Below, in pieces: positions 34,406-43,116 of a stretch of DNA of 64,000 bases. Source of the DNA: Pseudomonadales bacterium (GTDB taxonomy: Bacteria > Pseudomonadota > Gammaproteobacteria > Pseudomonadales > Azotimanducaceae). The stretch lies in contig JAEPOO010000001.1 of NCBI GenBank assembly GCA_017642855.1, forward strand, positions 372,001 to 436,000, written 5' to 3'. Made by a program: the position numbers and the translations under genes. Below the pieces are notes generated by a model that saw nothing but the letters and a program-made list of their open reading frames with translations, did no database searches and was not told the DNA's origin. Numbering within the stretch: position 1 is the first letter of the stretch; each line of letters opens with the position of its first letter.

Positions 34406-36730
34406 TTAGAGGGTGAACCTGTATTGCAGAGAAACGGTTCTACCTAGCGGCGTTGTAGCAGCCTGATCCAGTGTGTTCGCACCAGTATTGTCAATTGGGG
34501 TTCTGCCAGGGATGGCACCACCACCAACAACATAGTACTCATCACCAAGGTTTCTTCCGATCAGGCTGAACTGGTGCCTTTCGTCGCCACTGTAGACGCT
34601 GATCGCTGCGTCCCAAACCCAGAAAGAGTCTTGCTCAAATGGGTTAAGTGTTGCTGTCCACGAATAGTCGTCAGTGAAGCGCGCATCGGCCGAAAGACTG
34701 TATCTCCAGTTATTACCCAGGCCGCGATCAAGCGTGAAGCCAAAGTAACCAGTGATATCTGCATTGCCGGCACCGTCTTCACCTTTGAGGTTTTCCCCGG
34801 TCGCATTGATGAAGTCTTCGGAGTAGGTAGTATCAGTCCAGGCCCACGCTGATCTTACCGTTAGACCTTCAATGTCGGTTTGCCAGAGCATATCAAACTC
34901 AACACCTTGAGTTTCCAAAGCTGACGCATTGAAGGTGCTGAACTGAATGGCGGTTGAATTGAACAGTTGAACCTGAAGGTCAGAATACTCATAAGTGAAT
35001 GCGGTAGCGTTCAGGCGCATGGAGTTGTTCAAGAAATTGCCCTTCATACCAACCTCGAAGCCATCAGATTCTTCTGATTGGTAAACGAGGAAGCTGAAGT
35101 CACCGTCAGGGGGGCTCAAGCTTGCGGTAGGCAAGGCGCTATTATCGATACCGCCTGACTTGAAGCCTTCCTTGTAAGCGGCGAAAACGCTGATGTCTTC
35201 AGTCAGGTAGTAGTTGATGGCAAGTTCCGGGGAGATGTTGTCATCGTCGAATTCCAGGCCCTCGATAACAGGTGGTGCACTAAAGGAAGCTTGCAAGAAC
35301 AGGTGGACGTAAGGAATTTCAATACGGCCCTCCTTTTCTTCATCCGTGTATCGTGCGCCAAATGTGACCTCTGTCCTATCGTTGATATCCCAATAGAACG
35401 CGAGGAAGGCTGAGAAAACCTCCGTATCGAGGAAATGATGTTTGTTATAGTCATAACCCCAGCCGGTGATCGGGTCGGGCGCGATCAAACCGATGTTTGC
35501 GGCATACTGATAGGCATCAAATTCCTGTTCGATGTCTTGCCAGTAGATACCTGCTTGAAAATTCAAGGCGCCGTCAAGTTGGCTGGCGATTCGAATTTCT
35601 TGAGATAAGCTTTCGTAAAGATTGTTGTGTAGTCCACCGAAGACGCCAGCTCCATAACTGTAATCATCGAGCTCCCAATGATCCAAATCCACATACCCTG
35701 TAATAGCCGTCAGGGTGTAATTTTCGTGAACGTCCCAGTCCATCTGTAAAGAGAGGAAATCTGTTTCCTGTTCAAGACCTGGCTGGCCGTCATCATATCC
35801 CTCTGGAAGCCCCGCTCTGAGCAATGGGTTTAGGCCAATCTTGGACGTGTTCCCGTTGATTTTACAATCATCGACACCCTGGAACAGTTGCCCGACAGCC
35901 AGAGTTGGCTGATGGGCGCCCTCGGGGCAGACTTCCTCTGCGTAAGCGGTACCTGCGCCGTCGTTGTCGAATTCAGAATAGTTGTATTTAAGCCTGGCCC
36001 TAAAGTTGTCGGTGGGTTCCCAGACCAATGTCAGCCGCATGTTCAGGGATTCATCGCCGTAGTACTTTTCTGCACCGTTGATTGCCGCGTTAGGATCGTT
36101 TTCGGCGGAGTAATTTTCGAACAATTCGTCGTTTTTCGAGCCGCCGACAGCCAGACGTGCACCGAGTGTATCCGTTAGTGGGCCAGAGACGACCATTTCA
36201 TAGAAAGTGCCATCGTACTCTGTCTCAACGCCACCGCTGAGTTGGAATTCAAACTCATCACCAGGGTCGTTGGTCATGATGGATACAACACCTGCGGTAG
36301 CAGATTTGCCGAAGTATAGAGACTGAGGCCCCTTCAACACCTCTAGCTGGCTCATATCCATATAGGAATTGTGTATAAATCTGCCCCTGTTAACGACGAC
36401 GCCATCGAGGTTGATGGCGACGGAGTGATCAAAGGCTGCGGAAATTGAGCTGGAGCCTATTCCTCTCAGTCTTAGGCTCGAACCATTACCTGAGCCGCCT
36501 TGTGCGATTACCATGTTCGGTACCATCTTCGCGGCATCGACAAGGTTGGTGATATTGTATCTGTCGAGATCCTCTTCGGTCAGTGCTGCGATTGTCACAG
36601 GAACATCCTGCAACCCTTCCGCCTGCTGCCGAGCGGTTACGATGATTTCCTCCATGGAATCGGAAGCGAAAGCAGCACAACTGCTTGCAACGATAGCCAG
36701 ACCCAACGCGGTTTTCTTGATTAGGTGCAT
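34406..36730 (-). CDS. TonB-dependent outer-membrane receptor
   Basis: A 774-residue receptor. After a signal peptide comes a TonB-box-like segment, EEIIVTARQ, then the plug domain (PVTIAALTEEDLDRYN, LDGVVVNRGR, VLKGPQSLYFGKSATAGVV) and the barrel, whose last strand is RTVSLQYRFTL. Receptors of this type take up siderophores, cobalamin or carbohydrates; the ligand cannot be inferred, and no neighbouring gene (such as an enzyme or ABC system) hints at it. It has its own promoter and a terminator downstream. Confidence 0.93.
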   Translation of the reverse strand: MHLIKKTALGLAIVASSCAAFASDSMEEIIVTARQQAEGLQDVPVTIAALTEEDLDRYNITNLVDAAKMVPNMVIAQGGSGNGSSLRLRGIGSSSISAAFDHSVAINLDGVVVNRGRFIHNSYMDMSQLEVLKGPQSLYFGKSATAGVVSIMTNDPGDEFEFQLSGGVETEYDGTFYEMVVSGPLTDTLGARLAVGGSKNDELFENYSAENDPNAAINGAEKYYGDESLNMRLTLVWEPTDNFRARLKYNYSEFDNDGAGTAYAEEVCPEGAHQPTLAVGQLFQGVDDCKINGNTSKIGLNPLLRAGLPEGYDDGQPGLEQETDFLSLQMDWDVHENYTLTAITGYVDLDHWELDDYSYGAGVFGGLHNNLYESLSQEIRIASQLDGALNFQAGIYWQDIEQEFDAYQYAANIGLIAPDPITGWGYDYNKHHFLDTEVFSAFLAFYWDINDRTEVTFGARYTDEEKEGRIEIPYVHLFLQASFSAPPVIEGLEFDDDNISPELAINYYLTEDISVFAAYKEGFKSGGIDNSALPTASLSPPDGDFSFLVYQSEESDGFEVGMKGNFLNNSMRLNATAFTYEYSDLQVQLFNSTAIQFSTFNASALETQGVEFDMLWQTDIEGLTVRSAWAWTDTTYSEDFINATGENLKGEDGAGNADITGYFGFTLDRGLGNNWRYSLSADARFTDDYSWTATLNPFEQDSFWVWDAAISVYSGDERHQFSLIGRNLGDEYYVVGGGAIPGRTPIDNTGANTLDQAATTPLGRTVSLQYRFTL

Positions 36731-36774
36731 GTGTATTCCCCTAGTGTTGTTTTTTCTTTTTGTCCGCTTAATCG

Positions 36775-36803
36775 ACAGTAAATGACCCTCACTGATAGGT
36801 CAA
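36775..36803 (-). promoter_or_regulatory. Sigma70-like promoter of the TonB receptor
   Basis: On the minus strand, TTGACC (36803-36798), a 17-bp spacer and TACTGT (36780-36775). The -35 is five of six, the -10 weak. The transcript would start about 36768, upstream of the AGGGGA ribosome site and the ATG at 36730. A regulator site cannot be picked out. Confidence 0.55.
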
Positions 36804-36853
36804 TGAATAAATAGGCCCCTTTTGGCTCGAAGATTCTTGAGGAACAGCAGCTC

Positions 36854-39715
36854 TCAGTGAGCTCTGGTTTTCTTGATTGAGCGCTTTTGGGGCAGCATCT
36901 GCTTAAGGTATCGGCCGGTTTCTGACTGTTTTGTTTTCGCTATTGCTTCGGGTGTCCCAACGGCGAGCACTTCGCCACCCGCTGGTCCGCCATCGGGCCC
37001 GAGGTCGATTATCCAGTCCGCGGTCTTGATCACATCCAGGTTGTGCTCGATCACCGTGACCGTATTGCCTGCCTCGACAAGACGGTTGAGGACCGCGAGC
37101 AGTTTTTTCACATCATCAAAGTGAAGCCCGGTGGTTGGCTCGTCGAGGATGTAGAAGGTTTTTCCAGTCGCGATCTTGGAAAGTTCGCGTGCAAGCTTTA
37201 TGCGCTGTGCCTCGCCACCAGAAAGTGTTGAGGATGGTTGCCCCAGATGCAGATAGTCAAGACCGACATCTGCGAGCAGTTGTAGTTTCGTCACGATTCT
37301 CGGATGCTCCGAGAAGTGTTCGATCGCTTCGGCAACCGTCAGCTCAAGGACATCAGCAATGGATTTGCCTTTGTACTTCACCTCGAGGGTCGCATCGTTG
37401 AATCGCTTGCCGTCACATTCGTCACAGCGCACGTATACGTCTGACAAAAAGTGCATTTCGATCTTGCGTACGCCGTCGCCCTGACAGTCTTCACAACGTC
37501 CACCTTTGACATTGAAAGAGAATCTGCCTGGTTTGTAGCCCCGCATTCGTGATCCTGGCAACTGCGAAAAGAAGGTGCGAATCTCATCAAAGACTTTGAT
37601 GTAGGTAACGGGATTGCTTCTGGGCGTGCGGCCGATAGGTTTCTGATCGATAGCGACGACCTTGTCGAGTTGATCCAGGCCGGTCACGCGATCGTGTTCG
37701 CCAATTCGTTGCGTTGATTGATGAAATTGTCGAGCCAGCGCCGGATGAAGAATGTCATTAACCAGAGTGGACTTGCCAGCGCCCGAAACGCCGGTCACTG
37801 CCGTCATGACGCCCAGGGGAAAATCGACGTCGATGTTTTTCAGGTTGTTGGCGGCGGCGCCCTCGACTCGGATGTGTCCAAAAGGCTCTCGGCGAATTTC
37901 AGCGACTTCGATCTGCGTTCTACCTGAAAGGTAGGCGCCGGTCAGGGAGCGCCGACTTTTCTCGAGGCTCTTTGGCGTGCCTGCGTGAACAATGTCGCCG
38001 CCATGAACGCCAGCCGCTGGACCAAAATCCACAACAAAGTCTGCCGCGCGGATGGTGTCTTCATCATGTTCCACTACAACGACGGTATTGCCAATATCGC
38101 GCATGCGGCACAGCGTGCTGAGCAGTTTTTCGTTGTCCCGTTGATGCAGGCCGATGCTCGGTTCGTCGAGAATATAGATCACGCCTGAGAGCTCCGAGCC
38201 GACCTGTGAAGCTAATCTGATTCGCTGTGATTCGCCGCCAGAAAGCGTCGGACCCAGTCGATCCAGCGACAAATAGGAAAGACCGACGGAATTGAGGAAG
38301 CCGAGACGATTACAGATTTCTTTGAGTACCTCGGTGGCAATCTCGCCAGCGGCACCTGGTAGTTTGATGGTGTTAAAGAAATCGTAAGTGCGATCAATCG
38401 TCCAGGATGACACATCCACGATGGTGGCATCAGCCACTTGAACAGCGGCGCTCTCTGCGCGCAGTCTGACGCCGTAGCACGTGGTGCATGGTGTATTGGC
38501 CAGAAATTGGGAGTACCAGCGCTTCATGCCCTCAGAACGGGTGTTTTTAAAGCGACGCATCAATCGATTCAATAAGCCTTCGTACCGAGACTGTGTTGTG
38601 CCATGTGATCCCCAATTGATTTTGTATCGCTTTTCTCCCGTTCCGTAGAGAATGGTCTCCTGCTGTTTCTTCGTCAGTTTCCGCCAGGGTTTATCTAGCG
38701 AAATCTTCAGGTATTTGAAGATCTGTCGATGAAAGACCGCACCCATCGCATTTCGATCGTCATCGATTCTGCCAATGGGTTTCAGTGCACCTTCCCGAAG
38801 GGTGAGGTGTTTGTCCGGGATGACGAGATCTTTATCGAACGCAACCTGCGTACCCAATCCGTTGCAGTCGTGGCACATACCCTGGGGGCTGTTAAATGAG
38901 AATGACTGAGGTGTCAGTACTGGGAAGGAGATGCTGCAGTGGCTGCAGGAGAGTGATTCAGAAAACAGCTGATCTTTGGTGCCGTCGATGGACGCAATCA
39001 TGGCGCCTTCGCCATGTCGCAGCGCTGCTTCAACGGACTCGGTCAGGCGCTCCTCGATATCCGGTTTGACAACAAGCCGGTCAACAACAGCTTCGACGGT
39101 ATGTTTCTTTCGTTTATCCAGAGCTTCAATCTCATCACTCCGAACCATTTCGCCGTCGACACGCAATCTAACGAAACCCTGAAGGCGCGCATCTTCCAGC
39201 ATCTCACGATGCTCGCCTTTACGATTCACGAGCAGTGGCACCAGCAGGAAGATTCGGGTGCCTTCAGGTTTGCTCATCAGTTCCTGAACAATGCGCTGGG
39301 CTGTCTGCCCCTGCACTTCGCGCCCGCACTCGTGGCAGTGCTGTTTGCCTACCCGTGCAAACAAGACCCTCAAATAGTCCGCGATTTCTGTAATCGTGCC
39401 CACGGTGGAGCGGGGATTTCTCGACGTCGTTTTCTGCTCAATCGATATGGTCGGAGACAAGCCTCGAATGGTGTCGTATTTCGGTTTTTCCATCTGACCC
39501 AGGAACTGGCGAGCATAGGCAGACAGGGATTCCACATATCGCCGCTGGCCTTCCGCATAAAGGGTGTCGAATGCCAGGGATGACTTACCTGAACCAGAAA
39601 CGCCGGTCAGGACAACCAGTTTTCGTTTGGGAATTTTAACTTCGACTGACTTAAGATTATGCTCGCGGGCGCCCCGTATGAGGATGTGATCGAGTTCTTC
39701 AGATGCGGTTTTCAT
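36854..39715 (-). CDS. uvrA: Excinuclease ABC subunit A
   Basis: A 953-residue UvrA, the damage-recognition subunit of nucleotide excision repair, working with UvrB and UvrC in the cytosol. The two ATPase halves have Walker A motifs [15 protein letters not shown] (about 36-50) and [18 protein letters not shown] signatures are [13 protein letters not shown] and [15 protein letters not shown]. Zinc modules are visible as CxxC pairs ([23 protein letters not shown] and CDECDG). Length and domain order are typical. The promoter region upstream carries a perfect SOS box, so expression should be LexA-controlled. Confidence 0.97.
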   Translation of the reverse strand: MKTASEELDHILIRGAREHNLKSVEVKIPKRKLVVLTGVSGSGKSSLAFDTLYAEGQRRYVESLSAYARQFLGQMEKPKYDTIRGLSPTISIEQKTTSRNPRSTVGTITEIADYLRVLFARVGKQHCHECGREVQGQTAQRIVQELMSKPEGTRIFLLVPLLVNRKGEHREMLEDARLQGFVRLRVDGEMVRSDEIEALDKRKKHTVEAVVDRLVVKPDIEERLTESVEAALRHGEGAMIASIDGTKDQLFSESLSCSHCSISFPVLTPQSFSFNSPQGMCHDCNGLGTQVAFDKDLVIPDKHLTLREGALKPIGRIDDDRNAMGAVFHRQIFKYLKISLDKPWRKLTKKQQETILYGTGEKRYKINWGSHGTTQSRYEGLLNRLMRRFKNTRSEGMKRWYSQFLANTPCTTCYGVRLRAESAAVQVADATIVDVSSWTIDRTYDFFNTIKLPGAAGEIATEVLKEICNRLGFLNSVGLSYLSLDRLGPTLSGGESQRIRLASQVGSELSGVIYILDEPSIGLHQRDNEKLLSTLCRMRDIGNTVVVVEHDEDTIRAADFVVDFGPAAGVHGGDIVHAGTPKSLEKSRRSLTGAYLSGRTQIEVAEIRREPFGHIRVEGAAANNLKNIDVDFPLGVMTAVTGVSGAGKSTLVNDILHPALARQFHQSTQRIGEHDRVTGLDQLDKVVAIDQKPIGRTPRSNPVTYIKVFDEIRTFFSQLPGSRMRGYKPGRFSFNVKGGRCEDCQGDGVRKIEMHFLSDVYVRCDECDGKRFNDATLEVKYKGKSIADVLELTVAEAIEHFSEHPRIVTKLQLLADVGLDYLHLGQPSSTLSGGEAQRIKLARELSKIATGKTFYILDEPTTGLHFDDVKKLLAVLNRLVEAGNTVTVIEHNLDVIKTADWIIDLGPDGGPAGGEVLAVGTPEAIAKTKQSETGRYLKQMLPQKRSIKKTRAH

Positions 39716-39760
39716 GCGACTTCTTTTGGTAAAAGGGGTACGTGGACAAATACTGAATAT

Positions 39761-39776
39761 CTGTATATATATACAG
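39761..39776. promoter_or_regulatory. LexA (SOS) box of uvrA
   Basis: CTGTATATATATACAG is a perfect CTGT-N8-ACAG palindrome of 16 bp with an AT-rich core, the classic gammaproteobacterial LexA site. It lies 46 bp upstream of the uvrA ATG and overlaps the proposed -10 element. Confidence 0.95.
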
Positions 39777-39794
39777 CTTCTTTCTCCAGATCAA
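39766..39794 (-). promoter_or_regulatory. Putative uvrA promoter
   Basis: On the minus strand, TTGATC (39794-39789), a 17-bp spacer and TATATA (39771-39766). The -35 lies within the 20-bp palindrome and the -10 inside the LexA box. Both sites could block RNA polymerase. Confidence 0.5.
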
Positions 39795-39805
39795 TATTGA
39801 TCTGG
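39786..39805. promoter_or_regulatory. Perfect 20-bp palindrome, likely operator
   Basis: CCAGATCAATATTGATCTGG is fully self-complementary. It lies between the LexA box and the WYL-regulator gene, centred about 66 bp before that ATG, and provides TTGATC on both strands. It fits an operator for a dimeric regulator, perhaps the divergent WYL protein itself. Confidence 0.7.
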
Positions 39806-39861
39806 CTGTGTTCAGAGTTTAGCCATGTGCGACTGACAAGGTGGTGTCTAGAGGGGTCAAA

Positions 39862-40545
39862 ATGCGCCGCGCGGATCGTCTTTTTCAACTCATGCTCCTG
39901 CTTCAGGAGGGCAAAGTCAGGACCGGGAACTACCTGGCGGAGAAGCTGGAGGTTTCCACGCGGACGGTTTACCGGGATATCGGTGATCTGGTGGGTTCGG
40001 GTATACCGATTGACGGGGAAGCAGGGGTCGGCTATCTGCTTCGGGATGAATATCGCTTGCCACCTCTGATGTTCAATTCTGAGGAGCTGAAAGCACTGGC
40101 GCTGGGCGCTCAGATGGTCAAAGCCTGGTCGGACAGTGAGCTCGCCAGCACCGCTGCAACCGCAATTAGAAAGATTGAATCCATCCTCCCGCCCAACCTG
40201 AAACAGGAGATTCACCTGAGCCGCATAGAAGTGCCTGACTTTCAGATGAGCAAAGAAGTCAGCGATAAGCTGCGCATTGTTCGCAAAGCGCTGGATACTC
40301 AGGAAAAGCTGCAAGTGAACTACGTCTCGATCGGCGGTGATTCGACGGACCGTAAAATTAGACCGCTGATTCTCTATTTCTGGGGCAAGACCTGGACGCT
40401 GGGTGCCTGGTGTGAGCTACGGAAAGGCTTTCGCGCCTTTCGGGTCGATCGAATGAATAAGGTCGCGAGTTTGTGTGAGCACTTTGAAACCACAGACGAG
40501 TGCAACACGCAGGCTTATGTGGCTTACCATATGAGGCAAGGGTGA
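39862..40545 (+). CDS. YafY/WYL-family transcriptional regulator
   Basis: A 227-residue regulator. The N-terminal winged HTH (about 1-60) contains LAEKLEVSTRTVYRDIGDL, followed by PIDGEAGVGYLL. The C-terminal part is a WYL domain with a strand WTLGAWCELRKGFRAFRVDRM, of the DeoR-like YafY type. WYL domains sense ligands, in some cases nucleotides or single-stranded DNA. The ATG at 39862 follows GAGGGG; an upstream start is possible. It is divergent from uvrA, and the palindrome and LexA box lie between. Confidence 0.88.
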   Translation: MRRADRLFQLMLLLQEGKVRTGNYLAEKLEVSTRTVYRDIGDLVGSGIPIDGEAGVGYLLRDEYRLPPLMFNSEELKALALGAQMVKAWSDSELASTAATAIRKIESILPPNLKQEIHLSRIEVPDFQMSKEVSDKLRIVRKALDTQEKLQVNYVSIGGDSTDRKIRPLILYFWGKTWTLGAWCELRKGFRAFRVDRMNKVASLCEHFETTDECNTQAYVAYHMRQG

Positions 40546-40633
40546 GCTGGACAAATTTAGAGCCTTCAGCGTTCCTTGGTTCAGTTTCATGGGACCTGTT
40601 ATGGTGCGCGGGTAAAGTCATCAGTAGACGTCC

Positions 40634-41380
40634 ATGAAAAAAGTCACCACCGGTTGCCTGATCATTATCGGCAACGAAATTCTCTCTGGTAGAACCCAGG
40701 ATACAAACCTTCAGCATCTCGCTAAAGCACTCAACGAAGTGGGTGTGCGTATGGTGCATGCGCGTGTGATTCCAGATGTTGAGGACATCATCGTTGAAAC
40801 CGTTAACGAGTGTCGTAAAGCCTACGACAATGTGTTTACGACCGGGGGAATCGGTCCAACCCATGACGACATCACCGCGGACTGTATCGCTAAAGCATTT
40901 GGCAAAGCGCTCTACCTCCATCCCGACATTGAGGCCATCATTCGAAAACGTGAAGCGCCGCCGGAAGTCATGGCTTCGCGATTGCGCATGGCGCGTGTCC
41001 CTGAGGATTCCGTCCTGATCGATAACCCAACCGGCGGTCCTCAGGGGTTCCAGATCGGCAATGTCTATGTCATGGCTGGTGTCCCGATGGTGATGCAGGC
41101 CATGGTCAGCACCCTGACCAAAGAAAGGCTTGGTGGCGGCGAACCGGTGCGTTCGCGTTCCGTTGGTGCCTATTTGAGTGAAGGACAGGTGGCGGTTCCT
41201 TTAGGTGAAATCCAGGATCGTCATCCCGATGTGGACCTGGGTAGTTACCCTTTCTACCGTCAAGACGGTTACGGAACGAACCTCGTGATGCGTGGAACGG
41301 ATGAAGCGGAGCTGGACGTGATGCTCGAAGAAGTCCGTCAGATGATCGTTGGATTTGGCCAAGAGCCCTTCGAAGACTAG
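40634..41380 (+). CDS. CinA N-terminal-domain protein (molybdopterin-binding fold)
   Basis: A 248-residue protein of the MoaB/Mog-like COG1058 family, the N-terminal domain of CinA. Visible motifs are IIGNEILSGRTQDTN and TTGGIGPTHDDITADC, and a later RIPEDSVL-like VPEDSVLIDNP and QIGNVYVMAGVP. It lacks the C-terminal PncC-type amidase of full CinA. Family members act on ADP-ribose or on NAD intermediates. The ATG at 40634 begins directly after an AT-rich leader; the gene stands alone. Confidence 0.9.
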   Translation: MKKVTTGCLIIIGNEILSGRTQDTNLQHLAKALNEVGVRMVHARVIPDVEDIIVETVNECRKAYDNVFTTGGIGPTHDDITADCIAKAFGKALYLHPDIEAIIRKREAPPEVMASRLRMARVPEDSVLIDNPTGGPQGFQIGNVYVMAGVPMVMQAMVSTLTKERLGGGEPVRSRSVGAYLSEGQVAVPLGEIQDRHPDVDLGSYPFYRQDGYGTNLVMRGTDEAELDVMLEEVRQMIVGFGQEPFED

Positions 41381-41502
41381 CCAGATTCACTCGATGTGTT
41401 TCTCGTGCATCGCAAAGCTTGCTCACCAGGGGGGCATGGAGAAGGGAGGATCGTAGAAGTTGCGCATCCGTTAGCCCTCGTGGGACCCAGCTGGGGGTTC
41501 AA

Positions 41503-41634
41503 GTGCAGACAGCAGATCTGCGACTGCTTGCCAGTGTGCCGCTCAAAGATTTCGGTGTTCCCTCCGAAGTGCGTGTTCTGCGCCATGCCGAAATTATTGC
41601 GAACAGAGGGATACATGTTAATTTGAAGAGATGA
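41503..41634 (+). CDS. Small protein, coupled to next gene
   Basis: A 43-residue open frame starting at GTG 41503, with GGGGG about 6 bp before it, and reaching TGA at 41634. The next gene's ATG overlaps this stop as ATGA, the coupling used elsewhere in this run. The peptide (ADLRLLASVPLKDFGV near the start, HAEIIANRGIHVNLK at the end) is well-formed and not repetitive. I do not recognise it. An upstream ATG at 41419 is possible but gives a non-matching extra start. It could also be the end of a longer damaged gene. Confidence 0.45.
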   Translation: MQTADLRLLASVPLKDFGVPSEVRVLRHAEIIANRGIHVNLKR

Positions 41635-41951
41635 GCGTCGCGCTGACAAAACCCTGGATTCCGCTTGAGCAGAGTGCGGTCGCCGCGCTGCCCGGTCAGC
41701 TGGGTGTGTTTGAGATTGCCGATGAACACAGAGAGGTCAGCTATATTGGCTTCGCCGGTAGTAAGAGTCTGTTTGGTCTGCGAAGTGAGCTCAGCGAATG
41801 GCTCGATCGGGGCAGCTACTTTCGAGTGGAAGTCACTACCGCCTACCGAACACGCCACCTGGAATTACTGATGGATCATCATCGACGTTGTGGCTGCTAT
41901 CCCGAGCAGAACAGCGAGTCTGAATTAGCGGGATTGGGGCGTCTTTCATGA
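41631..41951 (+). CDS. Small protein of unknown function
   Basis: A 106-residue soluble protein, no signal peptide. The stretch LGVFEIADEHREVSYIGFAG followed by SLFGLRSELSEWLDRGSYF has a faint GIY-YIG-like look but lacks the catalytic residues, so no assignment is made. It overlaps the small gene before and the acyl-CoA dehydrogenase gene after (both ATGA), so it belongs to their operon. Confidence 0.7.
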   Translation: MSVALTKPWIPLEQSAVAALPGQLGVFEIADEHREVSYIGFAGSKSLFGLRSELSEWLDRGSYFRVEVTTAYRTRHLELLMDHHRRCGCYPEQNSESELAGLGRLS

Positions 41952-43114
41952 ATCTTCAATTGACCGAGGAACAATCTATGATTGTTCAGATGGTGCGGCG
42001 CTTTGTCCGAGAAGAAATTGTTCCGTTGGAACTATCCCTGGACCCGGATACCGATCAGTTGCCACCCGATGAGTCAGAGCGCCTCAAAGATATGGTCAAG
42101 GACATGGGGCTCTATGGTTTAGGCATTCCCCCTGAATACGGTGGTCCTGAACTCGATATGGTCACGATGACGCTGATTGCGATGGAAATGTCGCAGCATC
42201 GCGCTGGTCTTTATGCCCCCTGTTACGGCGTTTTCGGCGGTGCAGGTCTTGCCCAGCTGTTTGAAGCCAACGAGGCGCAGAAAGAGGCCTACCTGTACCC
42301 GACGCTTCGCGGCGAGAAGCGCGGTTTTTTCGGACTCACTGAACCCTCTGGCGGTTCCGATCCTGCTCGGGCGATCCAGACAAAAGCGGTGAGAGACGGC
42401 GACGACTGGGTCATTAACGGCGGAAAAATCTTTATCTCGGGAGCAGATCGCGCAGACTACGGTCTGGTGTTTGCCCGCACTTCAGCGGACAAGGGTAGGG
42501 GGGGAGTAACCTGTTTTATCGTCGATACCAATACACCAGGATTCCATGTTCGACGGGTCGTTCACACTCTGCGTTCCGCACACTATGCCACGGAACTTCA
42601 GTTTGAAGACATGCGTGTGCCTCATGGCAATGTGCTCGGTGAAGTGAACAAAGGTTTTGCTATTGCCAATGACCGACTCTCCAGACAGCGTATTCCCTAC
42701 AGCGCCGGTTGTATCGGTGTAGCCATCAAAGCCAATGAGCTTGCGGTGGAATATGCTCAGGTTCGTGAAACCTTTGGCGCACCACTGGCGTCTCGTCAGT
42801 CTATTCAGTGGATGCTCGTTGACAACGAAATCGATATTCAGCAGGCGCGCTGGGCAACACTCGAGGCTGCCAATCTCTCTGATCTTGGTGAACCTTTCCG
42901 TAAACAGGCTGCTATGGCGAAACTGATTGCGTCAGAGGGTGCTTCCCGCGTGGTTGATCGATGTATGCAGATACATGGTGGGTACGGCGTGACCAAAGAC
43001 TTTCCATTTGAACGTTGGTACCGGGAGATGAGGATTCGCAGAATCGGCGAAGGTCCCTCTGAAGTTCAGCGACACATCATTGCCAGAGATATTCTAGGCA
43101 GCAGTTTGAGGTAG
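41948..43114 (+). CDS. Acyl-CoA dehydrogenase
   Basis: A 388-residue FAD-dependent acyl-CoA dehydrogenase. The N-terminal helix domain (TEEQSMIVQMVRRFVREE), the FAD-binding strand (FGLTEPSGGSDPARAIQTKA) and the C-terminal helix (MQIHGGYGVTKDFPFERWYR, then IGEGPSEVQRHIIARDILG) are typical. Acyl chain preference is not readable. It starts in ATGA overlap with the upstream gene. The antiporter gene follows at two bases. Confidence 0.93.
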   Translation: MNLQLTEEQSMIVQMVRRFVREEIVPLELSLDPDTDQLPPDESERLKDMVKDMGLYGLGIPPEYGGPELDMVTMTLIAMEMSQHRAGLYAPCYGVFGGAGLAQLFEANEAQKEAYLYPTLRGEKRGFFGLTEPSGGSDPARAIQTKAVRDGDDWVINGGKIFISGADRADYGLVFARTSADKGRGGVTCFIVDTNTPGFHVRRVVHTLRSAHYATELQFEDMRVPHGNVLGEVNKGFAIANDRLSRQRIPYSAGCIGVAIKANELAVEYAQVRETFGAPLASRQSIQWMLVDNEIDIQQARWATLEAANLSDLGEPFRKQAAMAKLIASEGASRVVDRCMQIHGGYGVTKDFPFERWYREMRIRRIGEGPSEVQRHIIARDILGSSLR

Positions 43115-43116
43115 CT

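Noticed and set aside
34406-36730. Cobalamin or iron specificity of the receptor
   Set aside because: No riboswitch or Fur-box sequence was seen in the 120 bp upstream, so the ligand cannot be named.
41381-41502. A longer 5' part of the small gene before 41503
   Set aside because: The upstream frame has no ribosome site and its codons read as arginine- and serine-rich noise before the GTG.
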